From: Sphaerosporella brunnea
Lineage: Eukaryota > Ascomycota > Pezizomycetes > Pezizales > Pyronemataceae
DNA: 64,000 nucleotides
Direction: 5' to 3'
NCBI GenBank assembly: GCA_008704415.1
Contig: VXIS01000258.1
Coordinates: 1 to 64,000 of the forward strand
The notes beneath the pieces were generated by a model. That model was given only the letters and a program-made list of their open reading frames with translations, did not search any database and was not told the origin of the DNA. Below are positions 42,945 through 56,043 of this stretch, piece after piece. Both the position numbers and the translations under genes were made by a program. The number at the start of each line of letters is the position of its first letter. Position 1 is the stretch's first letter.

Positions 42945-44860
42945 ACCGTAATAGAGGCTGTCTAAATATGCCCACCCAAAAGGGAACAAAAAAAAAAGGT
43001 CGCGTGCTCGGCCCATCCGTCTTAAACTGGTACTGGTATATCTTGATCATCTTGAGCTTGAGAAATGTGATCTGTCAGTTGTGTTGAATGAAATTCGGCT
43101 TCTGATTAGCATTTTGAGTTTTTCGATCGCGCATTGCAGCATGCAAGTCATTGACACGTCGACACGGTTGTTCAGGTAGATCGATGGCTTGCAGAGCCGA
43201 GCCTCCCTGCGAAGGACGATTTCCTGCAAATCAGCACAGCGGATGGCATTCCGACCTGGCTGGATAAATCGTTGATATTTATCACGTTTGTTTTAAAAAA
43301 CCGGGCCGGCACCATCGGCATTCACACGCATGCAAGCACAGGGCGGGCCCGAGAATTCGATCGGGCGGAAAAACACTGCCAATCGTCCCGGCTTCCAGGA
43401 GATTGCTGCAAGAAGGCTGTCCACTTGTACTAGGGGTAGATCAGCCTTAATCATGCGCTGTCACTCTGTCTGTCTTTGTTTGCCGCGTTTATAGGTAAAC
43501 GTGTGCAATTGAGCTCTCTGAACATGAAGCTATTTAAATACTCCTAATATGATTTCTTCGTTCACTGGTGCATCAATAGAGCATACCATGCTGTGGCGAT
43601 GCAGTAGTGAAGTAGGATGCGATGGAGCGGCTATGCTCCATCGATTGTGGGGTGACGTAGAAGGTGAGATACTTTCCTGCGCCGGTGTCTCATGAGAAAC
43701 GGTGCTTGGCGACTAGGCGTGATAATTTTTTACTTCACAGCATCTACCAAGCTCAAATTACCAGGAGGCAAGACTAGATGTGTTTACTGATCTTTATAAG
43801 CTTCCTTTCGTATGGAAATGTTCAAGATGCCCTGTACGTACACGGAGAGAAATCGAGATACCATCTGTTTGGAGTTGGCTTTGACATGTGGCGCCTGCCG
43901 CGGCATGTTTACCACTCGTCGAGTATTTTTGTAGTTCATGATTCCGTGTGACTCCAAGCAAATGCAAAAAAGCTCCGGCGGTGCAGTAGCACAAAAAGGA
44001 TTGGAGCCCCTGGGGATCGCGGGTTTAATCCTCGGGGATTGTTCCCATGAGTTTTTGTCGGGGTTTTTTTTTTTGGTCATTGAAGGAGTGAATCATAGTG
44101 GACCACTCGCTTGAGAAGGTACCAAAGAAAAGAAGATGGGGTTAACACTTTCTAGGTCAAACAGCCAATCGCTCATCATATCGGTCTCAAGCTCACCCAA
44201 CGCAAAGAGCATATCGAGAACGGTCTGCTTTGTGAATTTGGGCTGTATATGTTGTGTCGTGGCCCAGGACCCGGTTTGGGAGATCATCGTATTCGAGCGT
44301 TCCAGGCCTGCATACAGTCGCTCAAGCAGCCTCGCGAGTTGAGGATACGATTGGATAGGCGATTCTTCGCCTAGGCAGCGGCATAGCGAATAACCGATGA
44401 GTATGAAGCGCCTTGCAAACTAGGGTTCAACTGGAGAGTGAAAACGCAGGATTGAATGCCAATCGGAACTTTGTCTTTGTGGAACCAGGAATGTGTTGTG
44501 CAACCGCCGCTGCCTAATTGCTGCTGTATGTAAGCAAGCATATGCTACGTCACTCATTGGATCGAAAGGGATTGTTTAATGAGGGAACACTTTATGGTGA
44601 CGTCGGCGTATCTGCTCTGCGGGGATACATACCAGGTTTACCCATAGCAGCATTGCAGCGGCCCGGTGGTGGGGTACGGCAGTTTCTGCCAGGGGATAGT
44701 ACTCTGGTTCAACGCCGAGCGAATACGAATACGAGGAATTTCACAGAGCTTTCACTCACTCAAGTCTTGACATACTCAATTGGTCATCATAACCCCGAAT
44801 CCCTAGCACAGAAACGCCTGGATTTGAACCTACGATCACAGCCTGGAACAAAAGAAACCT
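42945..44860. other. Intergenic stretch, no supported gene
   Basis: Contains the dispersed repeat at 43030-43080. Other frames are short and unsupported. Confidence 0.5.
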
Positions 44861-46574
44861 TTAGCTTCTTCCGTGCTCAACTTTTTCCACATCCACCGTC
44901 TCAATCAGCTCAATATCCCGCTTCGCATCCAACAGGTCTGCCGTGGTTTCGGAGCGCATCATCTTGCCCTTGCGACCGATCTGGTACCACGGCAGATTAA
45001 ACAGAGCGTCCATACTCTCCAAGCTCCGCCCGGCCGTCTCGGGGAGGAAGAACCACACGTAAACCAAGCCGATGACTAGCACGGCGGCGAAAAAGAACAT
45101 AGTCCCCGAGGAGGTCATGCCGCCCTGGCTCACGGGCAGCAGCATCGTCGGCACGGCCTTCGAGTTCCCGTATTGATTCGCGAAGTGGAAACACATGATG
45201 ATGGACGTGGCCAGGGCACGTGTGCGGAGCGGGAACATCTCCGAGTTCACCAGGTACTGCACCGTGTTCCAGCCCAGCGCCCAGGCAAGGCCGTTGACAT
45301 AGATGGCGGCGATACCGGCGGTGCTGGCGCGCTTTTGGCCCGCGGTCTGATGCCCGCTCGTGGTGCTGCCGCCGTCGACGGCGAGGAAAACCGCGATGTA
45401 CAGAATGCTGAGGAACTGCAGTATCAATCCCGTGTACAGACTCCGCTTGCGACCGAAGCGGTCAACGATGAAGAAGGCGCACGAGAGCGAGGACACGAGT
45501 TTCACCACGCCGAGAATGCACGTTGCGTACAGCTTCTCGTTCTGGCCTTTGACACCGAGCAGCGCGAAGTACTGCGGCGCGTAGATCGTGATGCTGTTCG
45601 CCCCTGACCATTGCCCGAGAAACTGCACCATCAGCCCAAGGATCAGCCGGTATAGGTTCGAGCCGATGAAGAACAGCTCGCGGAGCGGAGCCAGGAAGGA
45701 TGTGCCCATGCTGCTTTCCCGCTCCCGATCGATGCTGTCCCGGATGTCTTGCAGCTCCGTCATCACGTACGGATGCGTAGCCGGTAGTCCGCGGAGCTTG
45801 ACCATATTATTTTTCGCCTCGTCGTGGCGGCCCTGGACCAGGAGCCAGCGGGGGGATTCGAGAGCCAGGAAGGACATAACCAGTGTCAACCCGCCAAAGA
45901 TGATCTGGAGAGTAATAGGCACGATCCACTGTCTGTTGCTGAGATTACTGATATGCATGCTCGCGCCCCAATTCGCAAAGTAGCTGAGTACAATCCCGAG
46001 GTAGACGTTTCCGGCGAATATGCACGTGCAGAGCCCACGGATGCTTCGCGGGGCGATTTCAACCAGGTACGTTGGGCCTATGACGGTGGACTGTCCGATT
46101 CCTAGACCTGCCACGAATCGGCCGGCATATAGTTGTCCCAGATTCCCGTTGGAGGTGATCTGCAGCGCCACACCCAAGATCCACACGAGACACATTTGTC
46201 GCAGCGCCCACACTCGGCCGATACGGTCGGTAAGCAGGAATGCGATCAGTGCGCCGCCGACACTAGCGATTTGCACCATGCTGGAGATGTTGCCTTCTAG
46301 CGCGGCGACCTGCGCGGCCGACTTCGACTTGTCCGAAAGCCCGTATTGCTGACGGAATCGGACGCTGTTGATCATGCCGGACACATTGCCTTCGTCGAAG
46401 CCTGAGAGAGAAAAAAAAAACACACAAAACGTCAGCGACACCGCAAACACCCAAGAACAGGACATTGCACGTACCGCGCGCACATCCTACCAACCCAAAG
46501 ATGAACACCGCCGTCCAAAGCGTCATGTTTAGCGCCTCCTTGGGAGTGTCTTTCATATTGGTAAAGACCCCCAT
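44861..46574 (-). CDS. MFS sugar porter (hexose/quinate-type transporter)
   Basis: Two exons (46574-46475 and 46401-44861) around a 73-nt intron (GTACGT donor, CTCAG acceptor after a T-rich tract) give 546 aa. About 12 membrane segments are visible. Sugar porter signatures: FDEGNVSGM after TM1 (variant of GYDxxxxG), DRIGR in the loop between TM2 and TM3, LESPRWLL, DRFGRKR in the second half, and PETAGRSLE after TM12. The protein sits in the plasma membrane and imports a sugar or related polyol/quinate by proton symport; the substrate cannot be read from the sequence. The gene is intact and isolated. Confidence 0.93.
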
Positions 46575-46688
46575 CTCGGCCGGAACAGCTTCTCGAAAGC
46601 GTCAAGGAAGGGGAGGAAGGAAGGAAGAGCGAGACACAGCACCGACAATGGCGGATGGTGGAACCAACCTTTGGTGGAACGCCGGCAG

Positions 46689-46697
46689 CTCTTATAT
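46689..46697 (-). promoter_or_regulatory. TATATAAG box of the sugar porter gene
   Basis: On the minus strand CGCTATATAAGAGC lies about 115 bp upstream of the ATG at 46574. Confidence 0.5.
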
Positions 46698-46699
46698 AG

Positions 46700-49600
46700 C
46701 GAGTCAGTACTAGCTAACGGCGATTCAAACTAGATGCATACTCTTGCCCGAGGTGGGAACACATCGTTCTGACGCGAACGGAGTCCCACGCGAGCAGGCG
46801 GCAAAAGCTCGGTGCGGAGATTACCCCACACGATTTGTGGGGAACCCTTGTATTGTTGGTCGTGTGAATCTGGATACTCCGAGGGAGGTGTGGTGCCCTA
46901 GCGCAACATGATTTTCTTTGCACCGTCCGTACCCTACCTAGAGGTCGCGCGCGTTTTTCCACCGGGGGATTCTTCCGAAGATCTGAAAAGCGGTCAGAGA
47001 GTAGGGAGCTAGCTATGATGTCCTATCTGTTATCTCCCGCTCCAACAATCGAGATACTGTGTTGCTTTGGCCGTGTCCCGGGGGGGGGGAGGTAATTCCT
47101 GCCGACTTCGATGATGTTGTTCCAGCGGCAACTGATCGGGTGGATCCGGAGCAGCTGCAAGCAATGTATGAAGTATGTATGGCCAAAGTGATCTGCAAAA
47201 ATATATGGCTGCAACGGCATCGGCATCGGCACCTTCAAAGTGTTGCGATTGTCGTCGCCTCGGCGGGTATTACACGCAACAGGGTTACTATATGATCCCA
47301 GTAATACCGCAGTCGCCCGGTGGTCCCCAAACACTCGGGTATGGAAGCGAGAATTGGAAACGAAACAACAATAAACACCATTAAGGAGGGTATAAAAGTC
47401 AAGACGGTGGAATCTGGTAGATTTTTCTCGTTTTGTGTGCCTACCTCTAGCTAACTATAGATAGCGCTGTTCCGCTACGCTTATTTTCCAATCCAGATTG
47501 TGACACTCGAGTACTGTCTGTAGTGCGGTGGGGGCTTTATATACGGAGGAGGCGGCGCCACTCGGGTTAAGGGTTACGTGTAAGGCGAGTTTATTAGGAT
47601 TCCCGGCATGCTTTTCAGGCTGTGCGATGCTTGTTCCGCATAAGTCTGTAGGTTAGACCTCGGATGGCGTATTGATTGATTACCTACCCACTTAAGTAGC
47701 TGTGTAGATGGGGCTTCTACGCTGAGTGCAGTGACAGGAATGCTGTTGCTATGAGTGCGTTGCTCTTGTATGGGGAAAAACCTATCAATCAGCGTTTCTG
47801 TCGAGTAGGAAGACGCGGTCGGATGTATGCCGTAGCAGGGGCAGTAGCAGCAGCGCCTTCTCCACAACGTCCCGCCCAATATAACCGTACATACGGAGTC
47901 TGATGGATATCTCGGGTTTCTCGCCGCACTTACGGCACGTCTAGCCCTGTAAGTAGGAATAACGGTCGTGTGATTGATCCCTCGTTCCGATGACCTATCG
48001 GTCTTCGTCAGCACTTTCTTTCCATGCATGCCCTGCCCCGCATTGGGTCACCCACTCTCTTGAAACCTTTTGCGAGTTCGAGATCACGTTAGGTATATCT
48101 CCTGCACTGACTGATCACTCCGGCACCAAGATACGAACCGGGACCCCTAGCGTCGGTTGATATTACCCTAATGTAAGCAACAGGTACGTATCTACCCAAA
48201 TAGTAAAAAGTACGCATCCGCTCGTTCCCACCAATCAGGCTGCGAGAACAGCTATTAGGCCGGCCAATTTCCTCGGTTGAAAACTTCGGCGCCGCCCGAG
48301 CTCAGCTTCTTCCAGTTGGACTGTGGAAGGGCGGGTAACAAGGGGGTTACCAGGTTTTCGGCCGGCAAAGACGGCAGTGGAATGCCGATCCTTCAGTTCC
48401 CATGCAAAAATCAAACGTGAGGTACGCCCCCTCCCACCAGCGCAATCACCTGTAGAATACATAGTCTACTGTGTATGCGCATAACTGATTCTCGGCGTGT
48501 GCTTTGACAGGCTTGGCCTCTCTGATCTTTCACAGCCACATGCATCAAAGAGTAGAGCCGCATATATAGACAGTCCCTGGAAAGAACCACGGAATCCACC
48601 GCGCGCGCTCGATTAATTGGGCGAATCATATAACATCTCTGGGTGCGGCACCCCCGGCACTCCTCTAACTCGATGCTTGCTTGTAGGTATGTTACCGAAG
48701 CGTACGGAGGACCCGGATATAACGCAGATTGCGGGGTGTGTTGTGGTCTGGCGTGGTTCCGGAGAAGCTTAAGCGCGATGTGGGGAAAAATCTCGCGGTA
48801 ACCCGATGGTTTCCCACTGCTGTAGTAGCCACGGCCTTGGCAAACGTCAACTATTGCTTCATATGGCAAGCCCGGGGGGCGGGAGGGGTAATACCTGCGA
48901 TGTGTACAGACAAAGTTGAGGCATGAAAGAAGTGGCGGAAAAGCCGCACTTAAATCGTCGCAGCCCGGAAACGCGGACGAATCTTTTGGCGCCGCTCGAG
49001 GCGGACCGGTGTCCATTTGGCCTGCCGAGCCGATTGACATGAGTGATCATTCGTGATCCCCTGTCCGGAGAGCGGCGCAGCATACATATATTCGATCATG
49101 TCCAAACAACTCACCAAAGAGGTCAAAATAAAGATAACGTTAAATGGCCTCCTGCAAGAAAAAAAAAAGCAAAAAAGAACGCTAGTATTTTCTGTGAGCG
49201 CTTATATTGATAGCTTATGGCCAATATAACTCACCCACCCCTAATCAATGATCGACCGTAGTGGCTGTCGGATTTCCCGGTTGAAGTGTGGTGCGTCGAT
49301 GAGCTTTTGTGTTACAAGTTCTGGCTTGAACTGTCTGAGGACTGTTGCGTCTTCGCTCCTAGGACTTTCGGCCACGGCCCGGCAAAGCAAAAACGCTCGA
49401 GCGACTACAGAGGTTGTCCGCCCAAAAAGGAACCCGTCTTGCCATGGCGAAAATGGTAGGAATTTTCAGCAGCAGACTCTGCAAGGACAATCTCCACCAA
49501 TCGCCGAGAATCTGGGACTGACAGATCGCAGTTCTCGAGCTCAATACGATCAAGATATACCAATAACAGTGTAGATTGATGGATCGATCGATACATTTTA

Positions 49601-49702
49601 CTTTCGCCTTTTGCATCCCCCCTCTAAGTGGGCGGAAAGCCTGTAATGATAACCAAGGAACTGAACGGAATGGAAACTTAGATTAGAGTGCGGCCGGCGT
49701 CT
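46700..49702. other. Gene-poor stretch; one possible small spliced gene at 47.1-47.4 kb
   Basis: On the plus strand a frame with FDDVVPAATDRVDPEQLQAM ends at a GTATGT donor (47174). After a possible acceptor (CTTCAAAG near 47242) a Tyr/Gln/Pro-rich frame (GGYYTQQGYYMIPVIPQSP) runs to TAA at 47382. Start and middle are uncertain. The rest shows no supported gene. A G-run near 47081 and a similar CCCGGGGGGCGGGAGGGGTAA near 48868 echo each other. Confidence 0.4.
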
Positions 49703-50319
49703 TCACAGACACTCGGGATGGGACGCTCGGTTCGTGTACCCCAACGACATATACTTGATAAGATCCTCGGGATAGGAATTTAACTTACGGTTAGCCCACA
49801 CCGTTACGAACCTTTTTTCGCCCATTCGGCTATGCAAGCCCCCATATATGCCCTCCTTAAACTGTATGCCCAGCAAAAATAAAAGCATATTGTTGTCCAT
49901 CCAAACTCCGTTAAGTCCCCCTAACCGGAGAATCCGCCTCACGAGATAACTCCCACCGCAAAACGCCCATGACAGCCCCCTTAGCTTCCCGCTCCCACCC
50001 CCTTCCATAGCATCCCGTTCTCGCCTTGCTTTCATCTCAAGCGCTTGTTATTTCCGCTGGGTGCAAAGACAGGTGGGGAAGAAAGGCATACTGTAACGGG
50101 CTTTGAGGATAGCACAGTCGGTGAGGAACAGCAGTGGGTGACAGAGATTGCTGAGCCATCCTGGTAGTTCCGACGCGACTCTTCCGAACCTTGAAAGGCC
50201 CAACTGAATGAGTACATAGCTCCATTTGAAATACAGCCAGCAGGAGAAATCTCTGGCGTCGTATGCCGTTAACAAAATGGTCGTAGTTACGTCTTTTCGA
50301 TCGTTTCAGCCAGCTTCAT
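49703..50319 (-). CDS. Unknown protein, gene model incomplete
   Basis: Exon 1 (50319-50291, MKLAETIEK) joins exon 2 from 50252 across a 38-nt intron (GTAACT donor, GTTAAC branch, GCCAG acceptor). This gives a coding-like stretch with WLYFKWSYVLIQLGLSRFGR and GWLSNLCHPLLFLTDCAILK, then a stop. Further downstream, 50035-49703 has another coding-like frame (VWMDNNMLLFLLGIQFKEG, RMGEKRFVTVWANRKLNSYP), perhaps a third exon; the junction is not clear. A TATAAAG on the minus strand near 50555 could be the promoter. No family recognised. Confidence 0.35.
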
Positions 50320-50659
50320 CGCTCGCTTGGCATGATTTTTTGGGCTTCCGCCTCAGTCTCTCTGCTCGGGTTAAGGCTTTGGCTTTCTGTGTATAGCTGC
50401 TTTCTCACTGTTGAGGCCAATTTGTGCGGCGGGGAAGGGAAACATGGTGAGAGCCTACGGAAGGATTGCGCAGTTTTTTGATTTTTCCACCGCGCACTAG
50501 AACAAAGACGAAAATGAAAAGTGAACACTTTGAGTGCCACTATGTGAAGCAACTGCCCTTTATAAGATATTTTTTGTTTCCCGTTTACCTCTATCTTCCT
50601 TTACCCTTCTGTGACCCAAACAAGCCGCAAGACGAAAAAGGAAGCTCATTGATATGCAC

Positions 50660-50900
50660 CGTCGCCGCCGCCGCGCTCAGCACATGCGCAGGGTGTTCGC
50701 GCTTGATCTCACTCATGTTGAGTACGTCTACCTAGTGTGGCGGCCTCTCGGGTGTCTTCATGCGTCGGCACGCTGTAGCCACGCCACCTACTGGTCTCGG
50801 CGCAGGCACAGTGCGTTCGGACTGGATCCTACCCATGTAGAGGACGTCTACACCTAGTGTGGCGGTCTCGCGGGTTGGATTCCATGCGCCGGCGCACTTT
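50660..50900 (+). repeat. Two tandem copies of a segment of about 120 bp
   Basis: The phrases TTGATCTCACTCATGTTGAGTACGTCTACCTAGTGTGGCGG and GGATCCTACCCATGTAGAGGACGTCTACACCTAGTGTGG align, with shared flanks (GCGCAG; CATGCG(T/C)CGGC). In one frame both encode a similar peptide (FALDLTHVEYVY, FGLDPTHVEDVY), so part may once have been coding. Confidence 0.6.
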
Positions 50901-51787
50901 TGCTACATTACCTACCCCCTATCCCGTAGAGTGTATTATGATTATACGTAGCTAACATAGGGTACAGCGAGCGAGCGTGTCGATCGTGCGATTTCCAAGT
51001 TGGAGAAGACGCCGTGAGCTCTGGACCTATTTGCCAACTCCTTTGATCTAGAACACCGTCAGGACCTCGAAATCACACTCGATCGATTGGCTGCTCGCTC
51101 CGTGGAGTTTCCGCTCTGTATGCAGCACCGCCGCAAACACTAGGGTCGCTAAGCTGCGCCGAAACAAGTGCATCAAGACCTTGAAGCTCTCGCAGAGGCC
51201 AGAGAAGCGCCATAAGGAGTTTGCAGCAACCCCGACAGTGATCATGTACTATGTGACGACTGCGAGATACCCCCTGCTGGAGCTTGGCTGTCTGGCGCGT
51301 CTCCTAATGTCACTACCCCAATTTGTTGCCCGTGAAGAGGGAGCCCGCCGTGGGAAGATCATGAAAGACGACCAGAGCAAGTGGCAGAGGATAGTGCGGG
51401 CTGATGAGGACATCATCGTCAGAGATAGTGCCACCAAAGGGATTGTTTTGCTTGTGTTTCGGAGCTTTTGTGCTGGCCCTGCGGTCCTGCCAGTATCGGA
51501 CGCGTTGACGATGTGCTCGCCGAGTTGGAGAAAATATCCGTAGGCTTTAGAGCTGATCACTAACCCCAATAATCTAGAGCACTGCCATTGATGTCTCCTC
51601 AAGCGTAGATATCCCTGGATCGGGAGAGCCTCCAAGTGCAGTGGAATCTGGGAGCCGCTGGTGGCTGTGCATGTGGGTGTTGTTGAACTACGCACGCACA
51701 TATGATCATTCGCAGTTGCTTGAAGAACGTAGCCTCGATTTCCCACCCCACGACAACGGTTGCTCCTGTAGGAATATTCCCGAAGCT
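50901..51787. other. Region with weak coding signal, no model
   Basis: On the plus strand 51181-51460 has a lysine/arginine-rich frame (RHKEFAATPTVIMYYVTTAR, DDQSKWQRIVRADEDIIVRD) that could be an exon. I found no consistent set of exons around it. Confidence 0.3.
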
Positions 51788-51795
51788 GCAGTACC

Positions 51796-52143
51796 CAGTG
51801 TTCCTAATAGCCAGCCCGCCCGTCGGGCTGATGCTGGGCTGCATGGGCTGATCAAAACGACGGGCGGGCTGTTTGGGCTGCCGGGCTGGCTGGCGGGCTT
51901 CTAGCGGATCCAGGGGTCATACGCTATGGGGAATGGAGCAACAGCTACACAGAAACACTCTTCAGTTTACGACGTAACTAGGTCAAACTGATGGTTGCAT
52001 GACAAGTTCACCTCAGTCGAAAGTGCTTGGCAGCCCGACAGCCCAACAGCCAGCCCGTCGTGATTTTGAGACAGCCGGGCTGTTGCCTTTTGGTAGCCCG
52101 CCCGCACAGCCGGGCTTTTTTGGGCTGGCTATTAGGAACACTG
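51796..52143. mobile_element. hAT-like MITE (CAGTGTTC family), 348 bp, perfect 8-bp duplication
   Basis: The left end CAGTGTTCCTAATAGCCAGC and the inverse of the right end are identical over this stretch. GCAGTACC occurs directly on both sides (51788-51795 and 52144-52151). The interior is built of CAGCCCGCC/GGGCTG words and has no coding capacity. Confidence 0.93.
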
Positions 52144-52344
52144 GCAGTACCCACACTTGGATCTAGCAAGCTATTACTCCTGTCCTGTGGCCATTGCGCT
52201 GGGCTTGCGTCACGTAGTCGCTGGTTATGTTCTTAGAGAGCTTGATTGGATCTTCCAAAGCCATATCTCTGTGCGGAATACGCGCATTCATCGAGAGTGC
52301 CATCGTCACAAGCGAGTTGTTTTGACTGTAGCTTATTTTAGTAC

Positions 52345-52463
52345 AGCTACGGTCATAGAACACTGAAAGCACGGCTTCCCGTCCGCTCAGCCCTAGTTAA
52401 GCAGTGTATCGCGAGGTTAGTACTATGGTGGGTGACCACATGGGAATCCCTCGTACTGTAGTT
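52345..52463 (+). rRNA. 5S rRNA gene (copy 2)
   Basis: 119 nt with the same conserved blocks as the copies at 34281 and 62791, followed directly by a T-run of 10 as Pol III terminator. Unlike the other two, its upstream flank is unrelated. Confidence 0.95.
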
Positions 52464-55400
52464 TTTTTTTTACCCACTCTTTTTTTACAGAAAGCGAATG
52501 CAACCGGTGCCGACCTCTCTGTTTTAAAGAATGTGCTATTGCTCGATTATCCCGTACGTGTGAGAATACCGATCACTAAGTAGTCGGTCTAGCAGGCGCG
52601 CGAAAACGAATTTTCTCATGACCTGCGTTTCGGGCACCTGCCTGTTCCAAGAATTCTATTCACAGTTCCTCCCAGTTCAATCCGATCCATGGCAGCAGCG
52701 ACCGTTACCCCCCATCACACGTAGTTGCATATATGCAGGCCGTTAGTACTCCGCTTCATGAATTCAGCTTTAGCTGTTGGGAACTCCGAACGTTGAGAAC
52801 TCCAATAATGGCTGATATCGTCACCAGGAATATCGGATTTTGAAATTCAGATTAGATGGAGGAAAGAAGCTCAAAGAGCTGCGGCGGGCATGCCTAGAGC
52901 ACGCTCTGCATGTTCGCAGGGTCGGTGGAGGTGGGGAGCCGGAAGAGAAGCCCCAGGCCGGTCGACCATGATACGGAGGCCAGCACTTTCGCTGTGTTCC
53001 AACTTGCTTACCATAGAACCATCTCATCGGTCAATGCAAGAATCTGCTTTTCTCATCACCCCTCTCGATATCCAGCAGCGGCCCTGGTTTCCTCCTCCTT
53101 CTTTATCCCGCCTCGCAACGAAGTTCACCCTCCACCTCGTCCTCGCGGTGTCATATTTCGCCGCCGCCTGCGACCCTTCTAAGCTAAGGAAAAGTAGACA
53201 AGGAAATCGCACCATATGAGTTTACCCGCCAAGGAGATGTATGAGCGCACCAAGGAGACAGAGAAAGGGAAGGTCATGACATGGCGCCCCGATTGGGCCA
53301 ACGTTAGGATGTAAAGTACCGGTGTGATGAGATAGCTGTTGGACGTGGCTACAACCCATCCTCACGAACTATCACTCGCTCCTCACTAGGGGTCGAATAT
53401 TACAATTTACACTCAAAACCAACAGTATGCGACAGTAGTTTTTCAATTAGATTTCCCCGAAAACACAAGCGAGAGCGAAACTAAACCGCATGGAGTAAGG
53501 TGTCGCCAGTGTATTGCCAAGGGTGAGTTATTACCTATGAAGCGTTGAACTGCTTTTCATGCCGGCAACAGATCTGCTGGTCATGATTGGTCAAAACATT
53601 GTTTAACAGACTCTTCGCTGTGCTGGAGATATATGTTTACATTCCAGGCTGTATGAAGGGCAAAGAAAACCAATATTCGTCGGCTGGTTGGCGTTTTGTG
53701 GGCCCGCTATGATGATCAGGCCGACCGCGACTTCTCCCTCACTTTTGCCCATTTCTTGCATTTAAAGCCTCTTAGGCACGTTCTATGCTGCCTTCTCTTC
53801 CACTCAAACACTCGTAGACGTAGTCAACTCCACCTCCCCAGTGGCGGGTAATTAAGGATGCAACTTACGTTAAGGAACGGTCACGAACCGTTCACGTACG
53901 AAAGCTTGCAGAAATATTTGCTCCCTGCTCCTCACCGAATCAGTAATAGGAGACTTCACAGCAATAGCGAAAGATAATGGCCCCCGGGGCCAGGGAACTT
54001 ACCCTGGAATTGTATCTGCGCAAGTTTCAGAAATCCTGGAAATACCCAGCGAGAGCTTGAAAGAGCACAACTAGTTCCGCCGCACGCGTACCGAATGCTG
54101 TCGGAATAAAGGGCTTGGAATGCTCGGTAACTGTGGTACGATGCTGCGGCTCTCGCGGTAGTGAGCGGTTTCACTCCCGCAGCGTGAGGGATTCGTTCGG
54201 TTTCAACAGGGCGATCGATCGTCTGTCGAACGCGCGGGTACGATAGATCAAAGGAAACATAATCGTCCACGCGAGGTCGCCATCTTACCTTGCCTACCGC
54301 CCGGCACTGGGGTCAGGTTTGCGCTATCTCGACAATTCGTTATCATCGCGATCGATTGGTACCATTCGCTCCGGATGATTCACCGAAAATCATTCGGTCA
54401 TCGCGCATCACCATGCACCAAAAAAAAATATCCTCATGTGATTCGTCCTATGACAGTGCAACCCGTTCAAACCAGCAATGCCGGAACACTGAAAGCCATA
54501 TATGAACACAGTTGCAAGGGCACTTACAATCCTGCGCTTCCGTGATCCACCGAGCCGCCTCCTTCCAATGATAATTTCCTTCTCGTCATGTTGCTCGAGA
54601 GGATCATCAAGGCATACCACGCGTGGTGCGCGATAAAGCCATACTCGAGAGAATCGACAGCAGCATCAGCGTTCCCAAAACCGGCAGGGGGTCCGGATAC
54701 TTCTGAAGTGCCGAGGCTGGCGCTGCAAAGAAATACTGCCGGAGGATGTTGTCATCGGCCATCGTCACATTGACGTCGTCGGCCTGAGACGCTGGCGAAG
54801 TCCATTCTCCTCGCAGCTAGGCCTGTGGCCTCCATGCAGCCATAGGTAGCCTGTCGCATCGTGTGCAAAGTATCTACACCATACCATCGTACCAACAGCG
54901 TGTAGGTTTCAGCGCGCATAGCTCGCATCGCGAAGGCAGTACCGGCAGGACGCTCGGCTGGCATATCGGCGTAGCCCTCCTACTCGGGAACAAGGAATCA
55001 AATGCGTGAGCAACTGCAACGCAGTGACTGCGTCTCAATCTGAAAATAACTAGACAGTGAGTGGTCGGTTTTACAAGTCCGCCAGTACCTACTGCAGCCA
55101 CTTTAGTACGAAGCTGTGATCAGTTGCGGGGGGAGTCCAGAATCCAACAAACCAAACGGTAACTAAGTAAGTATCTGTGGGCAAGAGCCGTTTGTTAACC
55201 GAAAGTGGCTGTTGTGCCGCTTGTCTCATAGTGATTGCTCCGGATCGGAGCTGCTCACCTTTTCAGCCACAGCGTGGGGAGGTCTAGTAAACTTCAGTTT
55301 ATATGACAGGTCGAGCCAGCAGGAACCCACCAGTTAGACCGATAGCGCTATCTCCAAAAGCCCTTTCCACATGTCTTGCTAAGAGGGCTGTCTTCACAGT

Positions 55401-56043
55401 CATCATTGACGGAAATCACAAAACCACAACCCCCAAAGGCCCAATTGCAAGGCGTCATGTGTGCTTCAGCTTGCTGTAACAGACAAACCGCTTTTTTTTT
55501 TTTTTTTTTTTCACGAGGCACACTGCACACAGCGGATCACGACCTGAATGGCGGCGCGACTGCGATTAGCCCCTCTTCTCCGCAAATTCAATGGTGCAGC
55601 AAGGCTTCATTCATGATTCGAGCTGGCTTCTGACACGAGCTGGCGCGCACGACACCCACATGCACATGAGGTATGTGACTGCTATGGCGCCATATGCAGA
55701 AAGTTCCGTGATGGGAGGATTTGAGTGAGAATTCATGAAGCGATGAAATTATCCAATTCGTGTGATCATGTATGAACCAACCAAAACATGCGTATGTGCC
55801 CCAAAATACCTGAAACCTCACACATGCATGCAGAAAACAAAAAGGCCATCCCCCCCCCCCCGATCAATTTCCGGCGGAAAAAGCAAATGCACGCGCAGCA
55901 TAACGTAAAAGTAAAGAACCATACGTGAAACCAGAATGCCGGATTAAACAAAAAGAACCATGAATGAAATTCGAAACAAAAAAAAAAAAAAAAAAAAAAA
56001 TCGTTTCATCACCTTAGCTGCGGGTCGTGACCATTAACTAGTA
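52464..56043. other. Gene-poor stretch with long homopolymers
   Basis: No supported gene. It includes 21 T's at 55492-55512, about 12 C's near 55850 and 23 A's at 55978-56000. Confidence 0.5.

Noticed and set aside
48411..49040. Minus-strand frame of 209 codons
   Set aside because: No homology signature, odd composition, no TATA or splice support; cannot be separated from chance.
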